A stretch of DNA of 64,000 bases from Nocardioidaceae bacterium (GCA_025980475.1 JAICXL010000004.1:1-64000); one strand, 5' to 3'; shown: positions 49,597 through 59,358, numbered from the stretch's first letter. A program made the numbers and translations. The notes: a model not told the origin generated them from the letters alone.

Positions 49597-50447
49597 CGAC
49601 GCTCCTCGCGCTGCTTGCATGTCACGCACATTGTCGCACGCGGGAAAACCATCAGCCGGTTCTTGCCGATCGGCTCTCCGCAGACCTCGCAGACGCCATA
49701 GCTGCCGTCACCGATGCGTTCCAGGGCGTGCTGGGACTGCACCAGCATCTCGCGCGCGTTGTTGGCGATGGTCAGCTCCTGGTCGCGCTCGAAGGACGCC
49801 GAGCCGACGTCGGCCTGGTCGTTGCCGGCGCCGTCCCCAGAGCTGCGCATCAGTCCGACGAGGTCGTCCTCGGCGATCTGCAGCTCGGCGTTGAGCCGCT
49901 TGACGTCCGCCTTGAGCTGCGTGCGGACCTCCGCAAGCTCTGCCTTGGTCCAGGGTTCCTCGCCGGCCCGCACGACCAACCGGCCGGCCGCCGTCTTCCT
50001 GGTCACCGGCTGGACCGAGGCCGCCGCCGTGGTCGCCGAGGCAGCTGTCGCGGTCGTCGTCTTCGTCGCCGTCGCCTTGCTGCCGCGCTTCGCGGTCGCC
50101 TTCGTCGGAGGCGCTGCCTTCGTGACGGAGGACGCGGTCTTGGCCGGGGCCTTCTTCGCCGCGACCTTCCTGGCCGGGGCCTTCTCGACCGGGGCCTTCT
50201 CGACCGGGGCCTTCTTCGCCGCGACCTTCTTGGCGGTGCCCTTCTTCGCTGGGCCCTTCTTCGCTGCGCCGGTCCGTGTCGGGCTCGCAGCGGTGGCGGG
50301 CTTCGCCTGCTTCTTCGCGGGCGCCTTCGGGGTGGTCGCCTTCTTCGCGGTCGCCTTCTTCCCAGCCGGGGCGGGCTGGCGGGCGACCACCTTGCGGGCG
50401 GCTGCTCCAGCTCGGCTGACGAGCGAGCGTCGACTCGAGGATGCCAT
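49593..50447 (-). CDS. DksA/TraR zinc-finger protein with histone H1-like N-terminal tail
   Basis: 284 residues. Residues ~1-150 are a low-complexity Lys/Ala/Pro/Thr tail with AKKAPAKK-like repeats (KKAPVEKAPVEKAPARK), as in eukaryotic H1 and actinobacterial HupB tails. Then a coiled coil (KAELAEVRTQLKADVKRLNAELQIAEDDL, GSASFERDQELTIANNAREMLVQSQHALERI) and a C4 zinc finger CEVCGEPIGKNRLMVFPRATMCVTC. DksA relatives enter the RNA polymerase secondary channel; the tail suggests DNA or RNA contact as well. ATG 50447 has only a poor AGG; ATG 50498, 9 nt after a TATCCT box, is an alternative leaderless start adding 17 residues. Confidence 0.88.
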   Translation of the reverse strand: MASSSRRSLVSRAGAAARKVVARQPAPAGKKATAKKATTPKAPAKKQAKPATAASPTRTGAAKKGPAKKGTAKKVAAKKAPVEKAPVEKAPARKVAAKKAPAKTASSVTKAAPPTKATAKRGSKATATKTTTATAASATTAAASVQPVTRKTAAGRLVVRAGEEPWTKAELAEVRTQLKADVKRLNAELQIAEDDLVGLMRSSGDGAGNDQADVGSASFERDQELTIANNAREMLVQSQHALERIGDGSYGVCEVCGEPIGKNRLMVFPRATMCVTCKQREERR

Positions 50448-50507
50448 GACCTGGGGCCCCAATCCGGGAGTGGAGGACGTATGACCTGCGCCATACATGG
50501 TGGCGCG

Positions 50508-50513
50508 AGGATA
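50508..50513 (-). promoter_or_regulatory. Predicted -10 box of the DksA-like gene
   Basis: TATCCT on the minus strand gives a transcription start at about 50501, only a few bases before the in-frame ATG 50498. This supports the longer, leaderless form of the protein or a 50-nt leader for ATG 50447. The 133-bp region 50448-50580 holds only this and the hairpin at 50545. Confidence 0.45.
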
Positions 50514-50544
50514 GAGCGAACCCCCACCCGCTTCAACCTGCCGA

Positions 50545-50569
50545 CCCGGCGCGCCGGATCTTCGCCGGG
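50545..50569 (-). terminator. GC hairpin after ileS (terminator-like)
   Basis: 7-bp stem CCCGGCG/CGCCGGG with an 11-nt loop, starting 11 nt after the ileS stop on the minus strand, no U-tract. It separates ileS from the downstream DksA-like gene. Confidence 0.5.
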
Positions 50570-50580
50570 CCGCGCGGTTC

Positions 50581-53500
50581 TCAGGCCCGGCGCAGCCGCA
50601 GGGTCGCCTGCTCGCCCTCCCCCAGGAGGACAGGGTCCCCTCCCGCGTCGTCGACGACCTCGACCGAGGTCGCCAGCGTCTCACCGGCGACCAGGTCCTG
50701 GTGGCTGCGGACCGCATCGGCAAGGGCGGCCGTGCCGCCGACGACAAGGTGGATCCGGTCACTGACGTCGAGACCGGCGTCGCGCCGGGCCTGCTGCACG
50801 GCGCGAACCACGTCGCGCGCGAGGCCCTCCGCGGCCAGTTCGGGCGTGACCGCGGTCTCGAGCACGACGAAGCCACCACCGGCGAGCATCCCGGTGGCTG
50901 TCGAGGCGCCCTCCCGGTCACCTGCCACCGTCTCGAGGGTGAACTCTCCCTCGAGGAGCTCCAGACCGCCCGCTGCGACCGTGCCGTCGTCGCGGACCGA
51001 CCAGTCACCGCTCTTCGAGCCCCTGATCGCGGTCTGCACGTCGCGCCCCAGTCGTGGTCCGGCGGCGCGAGCGTTCACGGTCAGCCTCCGGGTCACCCCG
51101 AACTGCTCGGCAGCGGGATCGTCGGCGTCGACGAGCACCACCTCGCGCACGTTGACCTCCGAGGCGACGATGTCGGTGAGCCGCTCCAGCCGCGCCGACT
51201 CCGGCACAACCACGGTGAGTCGCTGCAACGGCAGCCGGGTGCGCAGCTGTCCGGCCTTCCTCAGGGCGGAGGCCGCCGAGCAGACGTCGCGGACCTGGTC
51301 CATCGCCGCCACCAGCGCCTCGTCCGCCGGCAGCGCCTCGACCTCCGGCCAGTCAGTGAGGTGCACGGACCGGCCACCGGTGATCCCGCGCCAGATCTCC
51401 TCGGTGGTCAGGGGCAGCAGCGGCGCCATCACCCGGCAGAGCACCTCCAGGACGGTCGCCAGGGTGTCGAACGCCTCGCGCGCCACGGCGGGGCTTGCAC
51501 CGCCGGTGGCCCAGAACCGCTCGCGGGAGCGTCGGACGTACCAGTTGGTCAGCACGTCGAGGAACGCCCGGGTCGAGTCGCAGGCGTTCGCCACCTCGTA
51601 GTTGTCGAGCTGCTCGGTCATCGCAGCGACGTAGTGCCGCGTCTTCGCCAGGACGTAGCGGTCGAGCACGTCGGTGGAGTCGGCCCGGAAGGTGGCGTCG
51701 TACCCGCCCTCCATCGCGTTGGCGTAGAGGCTGAAGAAGTACCACGTGTTCCACAGCGGGATGATCACCTGGCGCACCCCGTCACGGATGCCCTGCTCGG
51801 TCACGATCAGGTTGCCCCCACGCAGGATCGGGCTCTGCATCAGGAACCAGCGCATGGCGTCGGCGCCGTCACGGTCGAAGACCTCGCGCACGTCGGGGTA
51901 GTTGCGCAGCGACTTGCTCATCTTCTGGCCGTCGGAGCCGAGCACGATGCCATGGCTGACGCAGGCCGAGAAGGCCGGCCGGTCGAAGAGCCCAGAAGCG
52001 AGAACGTGCAGCACGTAGAACCAGCCCCGGGTCTGGCCGATGTACTCGACGATGAAGTCCGCCGGGAAGTGGTCCTCGAACCAGTCGGCGTTCTCGAAGG
52101 GGTAGTGCACCTGCGCGAAGCTCATCGACCCCGAGTCGAACCAGACGTCGAGCACGTCCTCGACCCGGCGCATCGTGGACCTCCCCGTCGGGTCATCGGG
52201 GTTGGGGCGGGTCAGCCGGTCGATCGCGGGGCGGTGCAGGTCGGTGACGCGCGTGCCGAAGTCGCGCTCGAGCTCCTCGAAGGAGCCGTAGACGTCGATC
52301 CGCGGGTAGGCCGGGTCGTCGGACTTCCACACCGGGATAGGCGAGCCCCAGAAGCGGTTGCGGGAGATCGACCAGTCGCGGGCGTTGGCCAGCCACTTGC
52401 CGAACTGGCCGTGCTGGATGTGCTCGGGGACCCACCGGATCTCCTCGTTCAACGCGAGCATCCGGTCCTTGAAGGCCGTCACCTGGACGAACCACGAGGA
52501 GACGCCCTTGTAGATCAGCGGCTCCCGACAGCGCCAGCAGTGGGGGTAGGAGTGGGCGTAGCTCTCCCGGCGCAGCAGCACCGTGCCCGGGGACACCGAC
52601 GCGGCCGGCTCACCCGGCTCGCGGGTCGCGTGCCTCAGGTCGTCGATGATCGATGCGTTGGCGTCGAAGACCAGCATCCCGGCGTACTCGTCCACCGGCG
52701 AGGTGAACCGACCGTCGGGACCCACCGGCATCACCGACGCAACGCCCTCGCGCTCGGTGACCACGTGGTCGTCCTCGCCGAAGGCGCCCGCGGTGTGCAC
52801 CAGGCCGGTGCCGTCGGTGGTGGTGACGAACTCGGCCGGGACGACCCGGAAGGCGCGGTCGTGCCCGGCGAAGTAGGAGAACGGCGGTGTGTAGGTGCGG
52901 CCGACCAGGTCGCTGCCCTTCAATCGCCGGACGATCATGGGATCCTCCCCGAGCTCGCGGGAGTACGACGACAACCGCGCCTCCGCGATCACGTAGCGCT
53001 CGCCGTCCTTGGCGACCACGACGTAGTCGATGTCCTCCCCGACCATGATCAGCAGGTTCGACGGCAGCGTCCACGGGGTCGTCGTCCAGATCAGCGCCAG
53101 CGCGCCGGCGAGCTCGTCGTCGCTGCCGTCGACCGGGTCGAGCCGCATGCCCACGGTGACCGCCGGGTCCTGCCGGACCTGGTAGACGTCCTCGTCCATC
53201 CGCAGCTCGTGGTTGGACAGCGGCGTCTGGTCGTTCCAGCAGTAGGGCAGCACCCGGAAGCCCTCGTAGACCAGGCCCTTGTCGTAGAGCTGCTTGAACG
53301 CCCACAGGACGCTCTCCATGTACTCGGGGTTGAGCGTCTTGTAGTCGTGGTCGAAGTCGACCCAGCGGGCCTGTCGGGTCACGTAGTCGCGCCACTCGTC
53401 GGTGTACTTCAGCACCGACTCGCGGCACTTGGCGTTGAACGCCTCGATGCCCAGGTCGAGGATCTCCTCCTTGGTCTTGATGCCGAGCTGCGCCATCGCC

Positions 53501-53826
53501 TCGAGCTCGGCGGGCAGGCCGTGCGTGTCCCAGCCGAAGCGGCGCTCGACCCGGCGGCCGCGCATGGTCTGGTAGCGCGGGATCAGGTCCTTGACGTAGC
53601 CGGTGAGCAGGTGGCCGTAGTGCGGCAGCCCGTTGGCGAACGGCGGGCCGTCGTAGAAGACGAACTCGTTGTCGCCGTTCTTCCCGGCCGGTCGTTGCTC
53701 GACGCTGGCCCGGAACGTGTCGTCCTTCGCCCAGTAGTCCAGCACCTGCTCCTCGAGGCGTGGGAAGCTCGGTGTCGACGGGACGGACGGCTGGTCGGGG
53801 TCGGTGGAGACCTTCGGGTAGGTCAC
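50581..53826 (-). CDS. ileS: Isoleucyl-tRNA synthetase
   Basis: Class Ia synthetase charging tRNA-Ile, 1081 residues, the long type with an extended C-terminal part. HIGH-type motif HYGH in [15 protein letters not shown], editing domain ([27 protein letters not shown]), KMSKS in [13 protein letters not shown], and [13 protein letters not shown] before it. GTG 53826 ([13 protein letters not shown]) is chosen; the open frame further upstream runs through the T-box leader. Expression should follow charging of tRNA-Ile through that T-box. Confidence 0.96.
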   Translation of the reverse strand: MTYPKVSTDPDQPSVPSTPSFPRLEEQVLDYWAKDDTFRASVEQRPAGKNGDNEFVFYDGPPFANGLPHYGHLLTGYVKDLIPRYQTMRGRRVERRFGWDTHGLPAELEAMAQLGIKTKEEILDLGIEAFNAKCRESVLKYTDEWRDYVTRQARWVDFDHDYKTLNPEYMESVLWAFKQLYDKGLVYEGFRVLPYCWNDQTPLSNHELRMDEDVYQVRQDPAVTVGMRLDPVDGSDDELAGALALIWTTTPWTLPSNLLIMVGEDIDYVVVAKDGERYVIAEARLSSYSRELGEDPMIVRRLKGSDLVGRTYTPPFSYFAGHDRAFRVVPAEFVTTTDGTGLVHTAGAFGEDDHVVTEREGVASVMPVGPDGRFTSPVDEYAGMLVFDANASIIDDLRHATREPGEPAASVSPGTVLLRRESYAHSYPHCWRCREPLIYKGVSSWFVQVTAFKDRMLALNEEIRWVPEHIQHGQFGKWLANARDWSISRNRFWGSPIPVWKSDDPAYPRIDVYGSFEELERDFGTRVTDLHRPAIDRLTRPNPDDPTGRSTMRRVEDVLDVWFDSGSMSFAQVHYPFENADWFEDHFPADFIVEYIGQTRGWFYVLHVLASGLFDRPAFSACVSHGIVLGSDGQKMSKSLRNYPDVREVFDRDGADAMRWFLMQSPILRGGNLIVTEQGIRDGVRQVIIPLWNTWYFFSLYANAMEGGYDATFRADSTDVLDRYVLAKTRHYVAAMTEQLDNYEVANACDSTRAFLDVLTNWYVRRSRERFWATGGASPAVAREAFDTLATVLEVLCRVMAPLLPLTTEEIWRGITGGRSVHLTDWPEVEALPADEALVAAMDQVRDVCSAASALRKAGQLRTRLPLQRLTVVVPESARLERLTDIVASEVNVREVVLVDADDPAAEQFGVTRRLTVNARAAGPRLGRDVQTAIRGSKSGDWSVRDDGTVAAGGLELLEGEFTLETVAGDREGASTATGMLAGGGFVVLETAVTPELAAEGLARDVVRAVQQARRDAGLDVSDRIHLVVGGTAALADAVRSHQDLVAGETLATSVEVVDDAGGDPVLLGEGEQATLRLRRA

Positions 53827-53845
53827 GGCGCGGGCTCTCCTGCGG

Positions 53846-54055
53846 GTACGGCGGATCACGGTCGTCTGCTTTCCGCGAGGACGACAGGACTGCCGCGGTA
53901 CCACCCCGCTTGCCGTGCCCGGCCTCTGACTTCCGGACGCGACCGCTCTTCACGGCTGTGACGGGCCTACCCGTCCGGTTCTACTGGGCGTCGGTGGGTG
54001 CCCACCTCGGCTGTTCTTCCGGAGGCTCGCCGCTGATGACGGCTCGAACGCCAAT
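53846..54055 (-). ncRNA. T-box riboswitch of ileS (translational type)
   Basis: The T-box core GGGGTGGTACCGCGG lies at 53907-53893 on the minus strand, in a 230-nt leader ending at ileS. A candidate Ile specifier ATC (54037-54035) sits in a GCCG...CGGC hairpin loop near the 5' end, a short stem I as in actinobacterial ileS T-boxes. There is no U-run after the core; the region runs into GGAG before GTG 53826, so uncharged tRNA-Ile probably frees the ribosome site. A TATCCT box at 54067-54062 fits as promoter. Outer limits approximate. Confidence 0.9.
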
Positions 54056-54086
54056 GTGCCGAGGATACCCCTGCCGGAGCCGGCGC

Positions 54087-54839
54087 TCAGCCGCGGGCCG
54101 AGGTGTCCTCGCCCTCACCGAGGATCGACTTCAACCTCTTGGGCGCTGGTGCCGCGCCGTCACCGGGCTGGCCGGCGGAGAGGTCGCCGCCGTTCTCGAG
54201 CGCCTCGAGCTGCTGGCTGAAGTAGCTCTTCAGCCGGGAGCGGTACTCCCGCTCGAAGGCACGCAGGTTCTCGATGTCCTGGTCGAGCTTCTCCTTCTCC
54301 TTGTCGAGGTTGCCGAAGAGCTCCTTGCGGCGGGCCTCGGTCTCGGAGTCGAGCATCTGCGAGCGCGTGCGGGCGTCGGACTCCATCCGGTCGGAGCGCG
54401 ACTTGCTCTCCGACTCCAGGCGCTCGGCCTTCGTGCGCGCGGCGCCCACGATCTTGTCGGCCTCGTCCTTGGCCTCGGCGACCAGCTGGTCGGCGTTGTG
54501 GGTGGCCATCTCGAGGAGCCGGGCCGCGGCGCTGGAGGCCTCTCCCACGGTGGTGACCTTGATCTCCTGCCGGGCGGGAGCCGCCGCGGGGGCCTGGGAG
54601 GCGGGTTCGGGTTCCGCGACCGGCGCCTTCTGCTCCACCGGTGCGGGAGCAGCCGCTCCGGCGCCTCCGTGCTGGGCGGCGGCCAGCTTGCTGCGCAGGT
54701 CGTTGTTCTCCGCCAGGAGCCGCTCGAGCTCGGACTCCACCTCGTCGAGGAACTGGTCGACCTCGCCCATGTCGTAGCCCTCGCGCAGCCGCACCGGCGT
54801 AAAGCGCTTGTTGCCCACATCCTCAGGCGTCAGCGGCAT
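54087..54839 (-). CDS. divIVA: Polar growth and division protein DivIVA (Wag31)
   Basis: Coiled-coil scaffold that marks poles and directs tip growth in Actinobacteria. 250 residues: conserved N-terminal membrane-curvature domain (PLTPEDVGNKRFTPVRLREGYDMGEVDQFLDEVESELERLLAENNDL), an Ala/Pro/Glu-rich linker (~70-105), then a long coiled coil (AEAKDEADKIVGAARTKAERLE...LFGNLDKEKEKLDQDIENL) and a variable tail. ATG 54839 matches the family start. TATTGT at ~54892 may be its promoter in the 97-bp gap after yggT. Confidence 0.95.
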   Translation of the reverse strand: MPLTPEDVGNKRFTPVRLREGYDMGEVDQFLDEVESELERLLAENNDLRSKLAAAQHGGAGAAAPAPVEQKAPVAEPEPASQAPAAAPARQEIKVTTVGEASSAAARLLEMATHNADQLVAEAKDEADKIVGAARTKAERLESESKSRSDRMESDARTRSQMLDSETEARRKELFGNLDKEKEKLDQDIENLRAFEREYRSRLKSYFSQQLEALENGGDLSAGQPGDGAAPAPKRLKSILGEGEDTSARG

Positions 54840-54936
54840 GACCTCACCCAATCTCGGTCGGAAAGATTCGTCTGATGTGCGGGTTGAACAATAGCCCTTG
54901 CCCGGTCGGCCGTGCAGGGGCCCCGAGAGCGGTCGG

Positions 54937-55230
54937 TCAGATCCCGAAGACCGCCCGGTCGATGGCGAGCAGCACGTAGCAGATCAGCATCACCGCGAGG
55001 AAGCTGAGGTCCAGGGCCATCCCGCCCAGGCGCAGCGGCGGCAGGATCTTGCGCATCGCCTTGATCGGCGGGTCCGTGGCGGTGTAGGCGGCCTCGAGCA
55101 CGACCAGGACGGGCCCCTTGGGCGTCCACGAGCGGGCGAACACCTGGATCCAGTCGACCACGAACCGCACGAAGAGCAGCGCGATGAAGAACCAGAGGAT
55201 GTAGTAGATCACGACGCCGGCGAGAGTCAC
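54937..55230 (-). CDS. YggT family membrane protein
   Basis: 97 residues, two hydrophobic blocks (AGVVIYYILWFFIALLFVRFVVDWIQVFA; LDLSFLAVMLICYVLLAIDRAV) around the conserved loop YTATDPPIKAMRKILPPLRLGGMALD, the YGGT family hallmark. It sits between sepF and divIVA as in most Gram-positive division clusters; role not established, thought to affect envelope or osmotic homeostasis. GTG 55230, 5 bp after the sepF stop. Confidence 0.93.
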   Translation of the reverse strand: MTLAGVVIYYILWFFIALLFVRFVVDWIQVFARSWTPKGPVLVVLEAAYTATDPPIKAMRKILPPLRLGGMALDLSFLAVMLICYVLLAIDRAVFGI

Positions 55231-55235
55231 GGGCG

Positions 55236-55715
55236 TCAGCTCTGGTTGAAGAAGCCACCCTCGGCGATGCGCTGCTTCTCCTCCGCACCGACGGTCACGT
55301 TGGGCGGGGACAGGAGGAACACCTTGTTGGTCACCCTCTCGATGGTGCCACGCACGGAGAAGACCAGGCCCGCGGCGAAGTCGACGAGCCGCTTCGCGTC
55401 GGTGTCGTCCATCTCGGAGAGGTTCATGATCACCGGCACGCCGTCGCGGAAGTTCTCCCCCACGACGCGGGCCTCGTTGTAGGTGCGCGGGTGCAGGGTG
55501 GTGATCCGCGACATCGGCGCCACGGCCGGGGATGGCCTGCCGGCCCCCGGTGCGACCGGGCGGCGGCGCTCGGAGAGGTTGGCGACGGGCCGCGTCTGCT
55601 CGACCTCGGCACGGCGTGCCGGCTCGTCGTAGTCGAGCTCGGCGTCGGCGTAGTCGCCGTCCACGTCCTCGAGCAGGCCGAGGTAGACGCCCATCTTCCG
55701 CATCGCGCCGCTCAT
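55236..55715 (-). CDS. sepF: Cell division protein SepF
   Basis: Membrane anchor and bundler of FtsZ; the main FtsZ tether in Actinobacteria that lack FtsA. 159 residues: amphipathic N-terminal membrane helix ([17 protein letters not shown]), a variable acidic/proline linker, and the SepF core ([71 protein letters not shown]). ATG 55715 has GGGGAAGAG upstream. No ftsA is visible in the cluster. Confidence 0.96.
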   Translation of the reverse strand: MSGAMRKMGVYLGLLEDVDGDYADAELDYDEPARRAEVEQTRPVANLSERRRPVAPGAGRPSPAVAPMSRITTLHPRTYNEARVVGENFRDGVPVIMNLSEMDDTDAKRLVDFAAGLVFSVRGTIERVTNKVFLLSPPNVTVGAEEKQRIAEGGFFNQS

Positions 55716-55776
55716 GATGTCTCTTCCCCTGCTCGTCGTTGGGCTCTCATCGAGCACTCCTTCTCTGCTTCGGACA

Positions 55777-56472
55777 CTACTTGATAGGCGGCCTGGGACC
55801 GAGCACCGCCGAGCCGATCCGCACGTGTGTCGCGCCGCACTGGATCGCCTGCTCCAGGTCGCCGCTCATGCCGGCCGACAGCCAGGTGGCCGCGGGATCC
55901 AGGGACCGCACGTCTGCGGCCACTCCGGCGAGCCGTTCGAACGCTGGCAGGGGTGGTCGGCCCAGGGGCGCCACCGCCATCACCCCTCGCAGGGCCAGCC
56001 CGGGGGTGGCGAGCACCTGCTCGGCCAGCGGCAGGACGTCGGCCACGGCCGCACCCGCGCGGCCGGGGGCATCGTCCAGGCTGACCTGGACCAGACAGTC
56101 GAGCGGGTGGCCCCGCTCGTCAGCGCCCCGCTCGAGCCCCCGCAGCACCTTCGCACGATCGACCGACTCGACCACGTCGCTGTAGCGCGCCACCGCCGCG
56201 GCCTTGTTGCTCTGCAAGGTGCCGATGAAGTGCCAGGTCAGGGAGAGGTCGGCGCACTCGGCGGCCTTGGCCTCGGCCTCCTGGTGGCGGTTCTCGCCGA
56301 CGTGCTCGACCCCGAGGTCGGCGAGCAGCCGCACGTCGGAGGCGGGGAAGAACTTGGTGACCACCACCAGGGTCACCGACTCGGGCCGCCGGCCGACCCC
56401 CGCGCAGGCCGTCGCGATCCGCTCCCGGACCACCGCGAGGTTCGCTGCCAGCTGCTGGCGCCGCTGCGTCAC
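55777..56472 (-). CDS. PLP homeostasis protein (YggS/PROSC family)
   Basis: 231-residue single-domain PLP barrel like the N domain of alanine racemase. PLP Lys in [13 protein letters not shown], then [29 protein letters not shown], the [27 protein letters not shown] phosphate-binding end. The family balances free PLP and has no known catalytic turnover. Coupled to pgeF by ATGA. Confidence 0.94.
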   Translation of the reverse strand: MTQRRQQLAANLAVVRERIATACAGVGRRPESVTLVVVTKFFPASDVRLLADLGVEHVGENRHQEAEAKAAECADLSLTWHFIGTLQSNKAAAVARYSDVVESVDRAKVLRGLERGADERGHPLDCLVQVSLDDAPGRAGAAVADVLPLAEQVLATPGLALRGVMAVAPLGRPPLPAFERLAGVAADVRSLDPAATWLSAGMSGDLEQAIQCGATHVRIGSAVLGPRPPIK

Positions 56473-57191
56473 CGGACCCCCGACCTGATCCGGACCAGGC
56501 CCGCCTGCCGACCCGCACGAGCGCCGTCGCGGCGGTGGGAGTAGAGGTCCGCCGACTCACGGGTGCACCGCGAGGCGTCCACGACCTGAACACCGGCGGC
56601 GGTCAGTTGCGCCTGCACCCCCGCCCCCAGGTCGAGCGACGGCGTCCCCCACGACGACGTGGCCGCCGCCTCCGGGACCCGGGCGCTGACCTCCGTGCGC
56701 ATCCCCTCGGGCACCTCGTAACAGGCCCCGCAGACGTGGGGCCCGATCCACCCGGTGATGTCCCGGGCGCCCAGCTCGCGCATCCGGGCCACCGCGGCCG
56801 GGACCACCCCCGAAGCCAGGCCCTTCCGCCCGGCGTGGGCGGCTCCCACCACCCCGGTCGCCGGGTCGGCCAGGAGCACCGGCACGCAGTCGGCAGCGCG
56901 CACCATCAGCACCAGGTCGGCACGATCGGTCACCACCGCGTCGCAGTCAGGACGGGCTCCCGCGGGGTCGGCGAGCACGACCTCGCTGCCGTGCACCTGG
57001 TGCAGGTCCGCGAGCCCGGCACCGGGTGCGAAGTCGGCGAGCACGATCCGGAGGTTCTCGGCACGCGCGTCGGGGTCGTCGGCGCCCTCGAGGGCGAGGT
57101 TCAGCGAGTCGAAGGGCGCGCCGCTGACCCCGTCGTACCTGTCCGTGAAGGCCAGGTCGACGGGGCCGAGCGAGAAGCGGTTGGCATACAC
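56469..57191 (-). CDS. pgeF: Purine nucleoside phosphorylase/laccase-domain protein (YlmD/YfiH family)
   Basis: 240 residues. Family motifs with zinc ligands: DLHQVHGSEV, VRAADCVPVLLADP, VGAAHAGRKGLASGVV, and GPHVCGACYEVP. E. coli members remove wrongly incorporated L-Ser from UDP-MurNAc and relatives show adenosine deaminase/phosphorylase activity. Its place right after ftsZ in the division cluster fits a peptidoglycan-editing role, as in many Gram-positives. ATG 57191, 10 bp after the ftsZ stop. Confidence 0.9.
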   Translation of the reverse strand: MYANRFSLGPVDLAFTDRYDGVSGAPFDSLNLALEGADDPDARAENLRIVLADFAPGAGLADLHQVHGSEVVLADPAGARPDCDAVVTDRADLVLMVRAADCVPVLLADPATGVVGAAHAGRKGLASGVVPAAVARMRELGARDITGWIGPHVCGACYEVPEGMRTEVSARVPEAAATSSWGTPSLDLGAGVQAQLTAAGVQVVDASRCTRESADLYSHRRDGARAGRQAGLVRIRSGVR

Positions 57192-57201
57192 CCGGCGGCG
57201 G

Positions 57202-58431
57202 CTACTTCAGGAAGTCGGGCACGTCGAGCTCGTCGTCGAAGTCGACCTGGCGCGGCTGTCGTGGGGGCTGCGCCTGATGACCCACCTGCTGGCCCGCCGG
57301 CTGGGTCCCCGGTTGACCCGACTGGCGGTTGGCCTGCGCGCCCACGGTGACCGGCTCCCGCGCCGGCGACTCGGCCTTCCGCTGCTCGGCCAGCTCCCTG
57401 GCGGCCGCGCGCGTCTGGTCCTGGGTCTGTGCCGGCTGGGCAGGCGTACGGCGCAGCACCGTCCCCTCGTCGCGCCGCTTCGGCCGGCCGCCCTCGAAGC
57501 CCGCCGCGATCACGGTGACCCGGACCTCGTCGCCGAGGGCGTCGTCGATGGTGGCGCCGAAGATGATGTTCGCCTCCGCGTGCACGGCCTCCGAGACCAT
57601 CGCGGCGGCCTCGTTGATCTCGAACAGGCCGAGGTCGGAGCCACCGGCGATCGAGAGGAGCACGCCCTGGGCACCGTCGATGGACTCCTCGAGCAGCGGG
57701 CTGGACACGGCCAGCTCGGCCGCCTCGACGGCGCGGTTCTCGCCCCGCGCGGAGCCGATGCCCATCAGCGCCGAGCCCGCGTTGGACATCACCGACTTGA
57801 CGTCGGCGAAGTCGAGGTTGATCAGGCCGGGGGTCGTGATCAGGTCGGTGATCCCGCTGACGCCCTGCAGGAGCACCTGGTCGGCCTGCTTGAAGGCGTC
57901 GAGCATCGAGACGCTGCGGTCCGAGATCGACAGCAGCTTGTCGTTGGGGATGACGATGAGGGTGTCGACCTCCTCCCGCAGCATCGAGATGCCCTCCTCC
58001 GCGGAGTTCGCGCGCCGGCGACCCTCGAAGGAGAACGGCCGGGTGACCACGCCGATGGTCAGCGCCCCCAGGGAGCGGGCGATCTTGGCGACGACCGGCG
58101 CACCGCCGGTGCCGGTGCCACCACCCTCGCCTGCGGTCACGAAGACCATGTCGGCGCCCTTGAGCACCTCTTCGATCTCGTCGGAGTGGTCCTCGGCGGC
58201 CCGGCAGCCGACGTCGGGGTTGGCGCCGGCGCCGAGGCCGCGCGTGAGCTCGCGCCCGATGTCGAGCTTGACGTCGGCGTCACTCATCAGGAGCGCCTGG
58301 GCGTCGGTGTTGATCGCGATGAACTCGACGCCCTTCAGGCCGACCTCGATCATCCGGTTGACGGCGTTGACGCCGCCTCCACCGATGCCCACGACCTTGA
58401 TGACCGCGAGGTAGTTCTGTGGTGCTGCCAC
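57202..58431 (-). CDS. ftsZ: Cell division GTPase FtsZ
   Basis: Tubulin-like ring protein, 409 residues. [17 protein letters not shown] near the N terminus, tubulin signature [14 protein letters not shown] (GTP loop at 104-110), T7 loop with [11 protein letters not shown], Pro/Gln-rich linker (~320-395), and C-terminal peptide [11 protein letters not shown] that binds SepF and others. GTG 58431 has GAGAGG 8 nt upstream. The 183-bp leader carries a 7-bp inverted repeat and a TTGACA, so ftsZ has its own promoter region beyond ftsQ read-through. Confidence 0.98.
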   Translation of the reverse strand: MAAPQNYLAVIKVVGIGGGGVNAVNRMIEVGLKGVEFIAINTDAQALLMSDADVKLDIGRELTRGLGAGANPDVGCRAAEDHSDEIEEVLKGADMVFVTAGEGGGTGTGGAPVVAKIARSLGALTIGVVTRPFSFEGRRRANSAEEGISMLREEVDTLIVIPNDKLLSISDRSVSMLDAFKQADQVLLQGVSGITDLITTPGLINLDFADVKSVMSNAGSALMGIGSARGENRAVEAAELAVSSPLLEESIDGAQGVLLSIAGGSDLGLFEINEAAAMVSEAVHAEANIIFGATIDDALGDEVRVTVIAAGFEGGRPKRRDEGTVLRRTPAQPAQTQDQTRAAARELAEQRKAESPAREPVTVGAQANRQSGQPGTQPAGQQVGHQAQPPRQPRQVDFDDELDVPDFLK

Positions 58432-58497
58432 GGCGGGTACCTCTCGCTGCGTTGATAACGGGTTTGACTTGCGGCGGACCCCATCGGCCGAGAACTC

Positions 58498-58530
58498 TAA
58501 CCCTGAAGTAGAGGGTTAATGTTATGTCAA
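58498..58530 (-). promoter_or_regulatory. ftsZ upstream inverted repeat and -35-like box
   Basis: Perfect 7-bp arms TAACCCT (58498-58504) and AGGGTTA (58512-58518) with a 7-nt spacer, AT-rich against its GC-rich surroundings. On the minus strand TTGACA (58530-58525) stands 6 nt before it, so the repeat lies where spacer and -10 would be. It may be an operator or a small hairpin in the ftsZ leader. No good -10 at 17-18 nt is seen, so the promoter itself is uncertain. Confidence 0.5.
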
Positions 58531-58614
58531 CCTGAGGTCGTGAGAACAAGGTAGGCAAGCCCGGTGCCGGATCGGCGACGACACGCCACGTGCCGCCGAA
58601 ATCGACGAAGAAGC

Positions 58615-59358
58615 TCAGCGAGCGGTCGGCCGCGCGGGCACGCTGACGTCAATCATCTGCAGGTGCCGCTTGGGCAGCATCACTGCGAGCACCTCGGCCT
58701 TCTCCGCCGACTGCTCGGCGCTCCCCCAGACCACGCTGCGCCCGTCCTTCAGGCGCAGCTCGATCTGGTCGACGGTCGCGACGTGGATGAAGTCCACCCG
58801 CCGCTGCACAGAGCGGGGCAGGGAAGCGGCGACCTTTCCCGCCTCGGCCAGCGCGTCGGTGTGCACCCGGGCGGTGCTCTCGACCATCGGCAGTCCGCGC
58901 GGGCGCTTGCGGAAGTGTCCGAAGGTGGCACCGGCGCGGTCGAGGGCCTGCAGCCGGTTGCCCCGGTCGAGGACCGCCACCGGCACCCGCTCGGTGACGG
59001 CGATGCGGATGGCGTGCGGCCAGCTGCGCGAGACATCGACCGCGCGGACGGCGGGGATCGCGGCGACGCGCGCCTTCACGGCGCCCAGGTCCACGCGCGC
59101 CAGCGGGACGCCGCTCGGGACGCGGGCCGCGGCCACCACGCGCGCCCGGGAGACGCGTGACAGTCCCGTCACGTCCACCTGCCGGGCAGCAAGCCACGAG
59201 GAGAAGAAGACGGCGTAGACGCAGGTCGCGGCGACCGCGAGCACCAGCACCACGACCAGCAACGGGCGGCTGCGGCGCAGTCGCTGCGCACGTCGGCGGC
59301 GGCGAAAGTCCCTGCGGACCAGCATCACGGTGTCCTCGTCGTCCTCCACGGTGGTCAC
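58615..59358 (-). CDS. ftsQ: Cell division protein FtsQ
   Basis: Bitopic divisome protein, 247 residues: basic cytoplasmic head (RRDFRRRRRAQRLRRSR), one membrane helix (LLVVVLVLAVAATCVYAVFF, ~33-53), POTRA domain (RQVDVTGLSRVSRARVVAAARVPSGVPLARVDLGAVKARVAAIPAVRAVDVSRSWPHAIRIAV), then the FtsQ beta domain (VPVAVLDRGNRLQALDRAGATF). GTG 59358 overlaps the murC stop as GTGA. No ftsA follows, as usual in Actinobacteria. Confidence 0.95.
   Translation of the reverse strand: MTTVEDDEDTVMLVRRDFRRRRRAQRLRRSRPLLVVVLVLAVAATCVYAVFFSSWLAARQVDVTGLSRVSRARVVAAARVPSGVPLARVDLGAVKARVAAIPAVRAVDVSRSWPHAIRIAVTERVPVAVLDRGNRLQALDRAGATFGHFRKRPRGLPMVESTARVHTDALAEAGKVAASLPRSVQRRVDFIHVATVDQIELRLKDGRSVVWGSAEQSAEKAEVLAVMLPKRHLQMIDVSVPARPTAR

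Noticed and set aside
50120..50400. Short tandem DNA repeats that could be read as a repeat array
   Set aside because: They encode the Lys/Ala/Pro tail of the DksA-like protein in frame; the units are uneven and there is no spacer structure as in CRISPR.
50701..53961. 1086-codon plus-strand open frame opposite ileS and its T-box
   Set aside because: Antisense shadow; the sense strand carries IleS signatures and a T-box.
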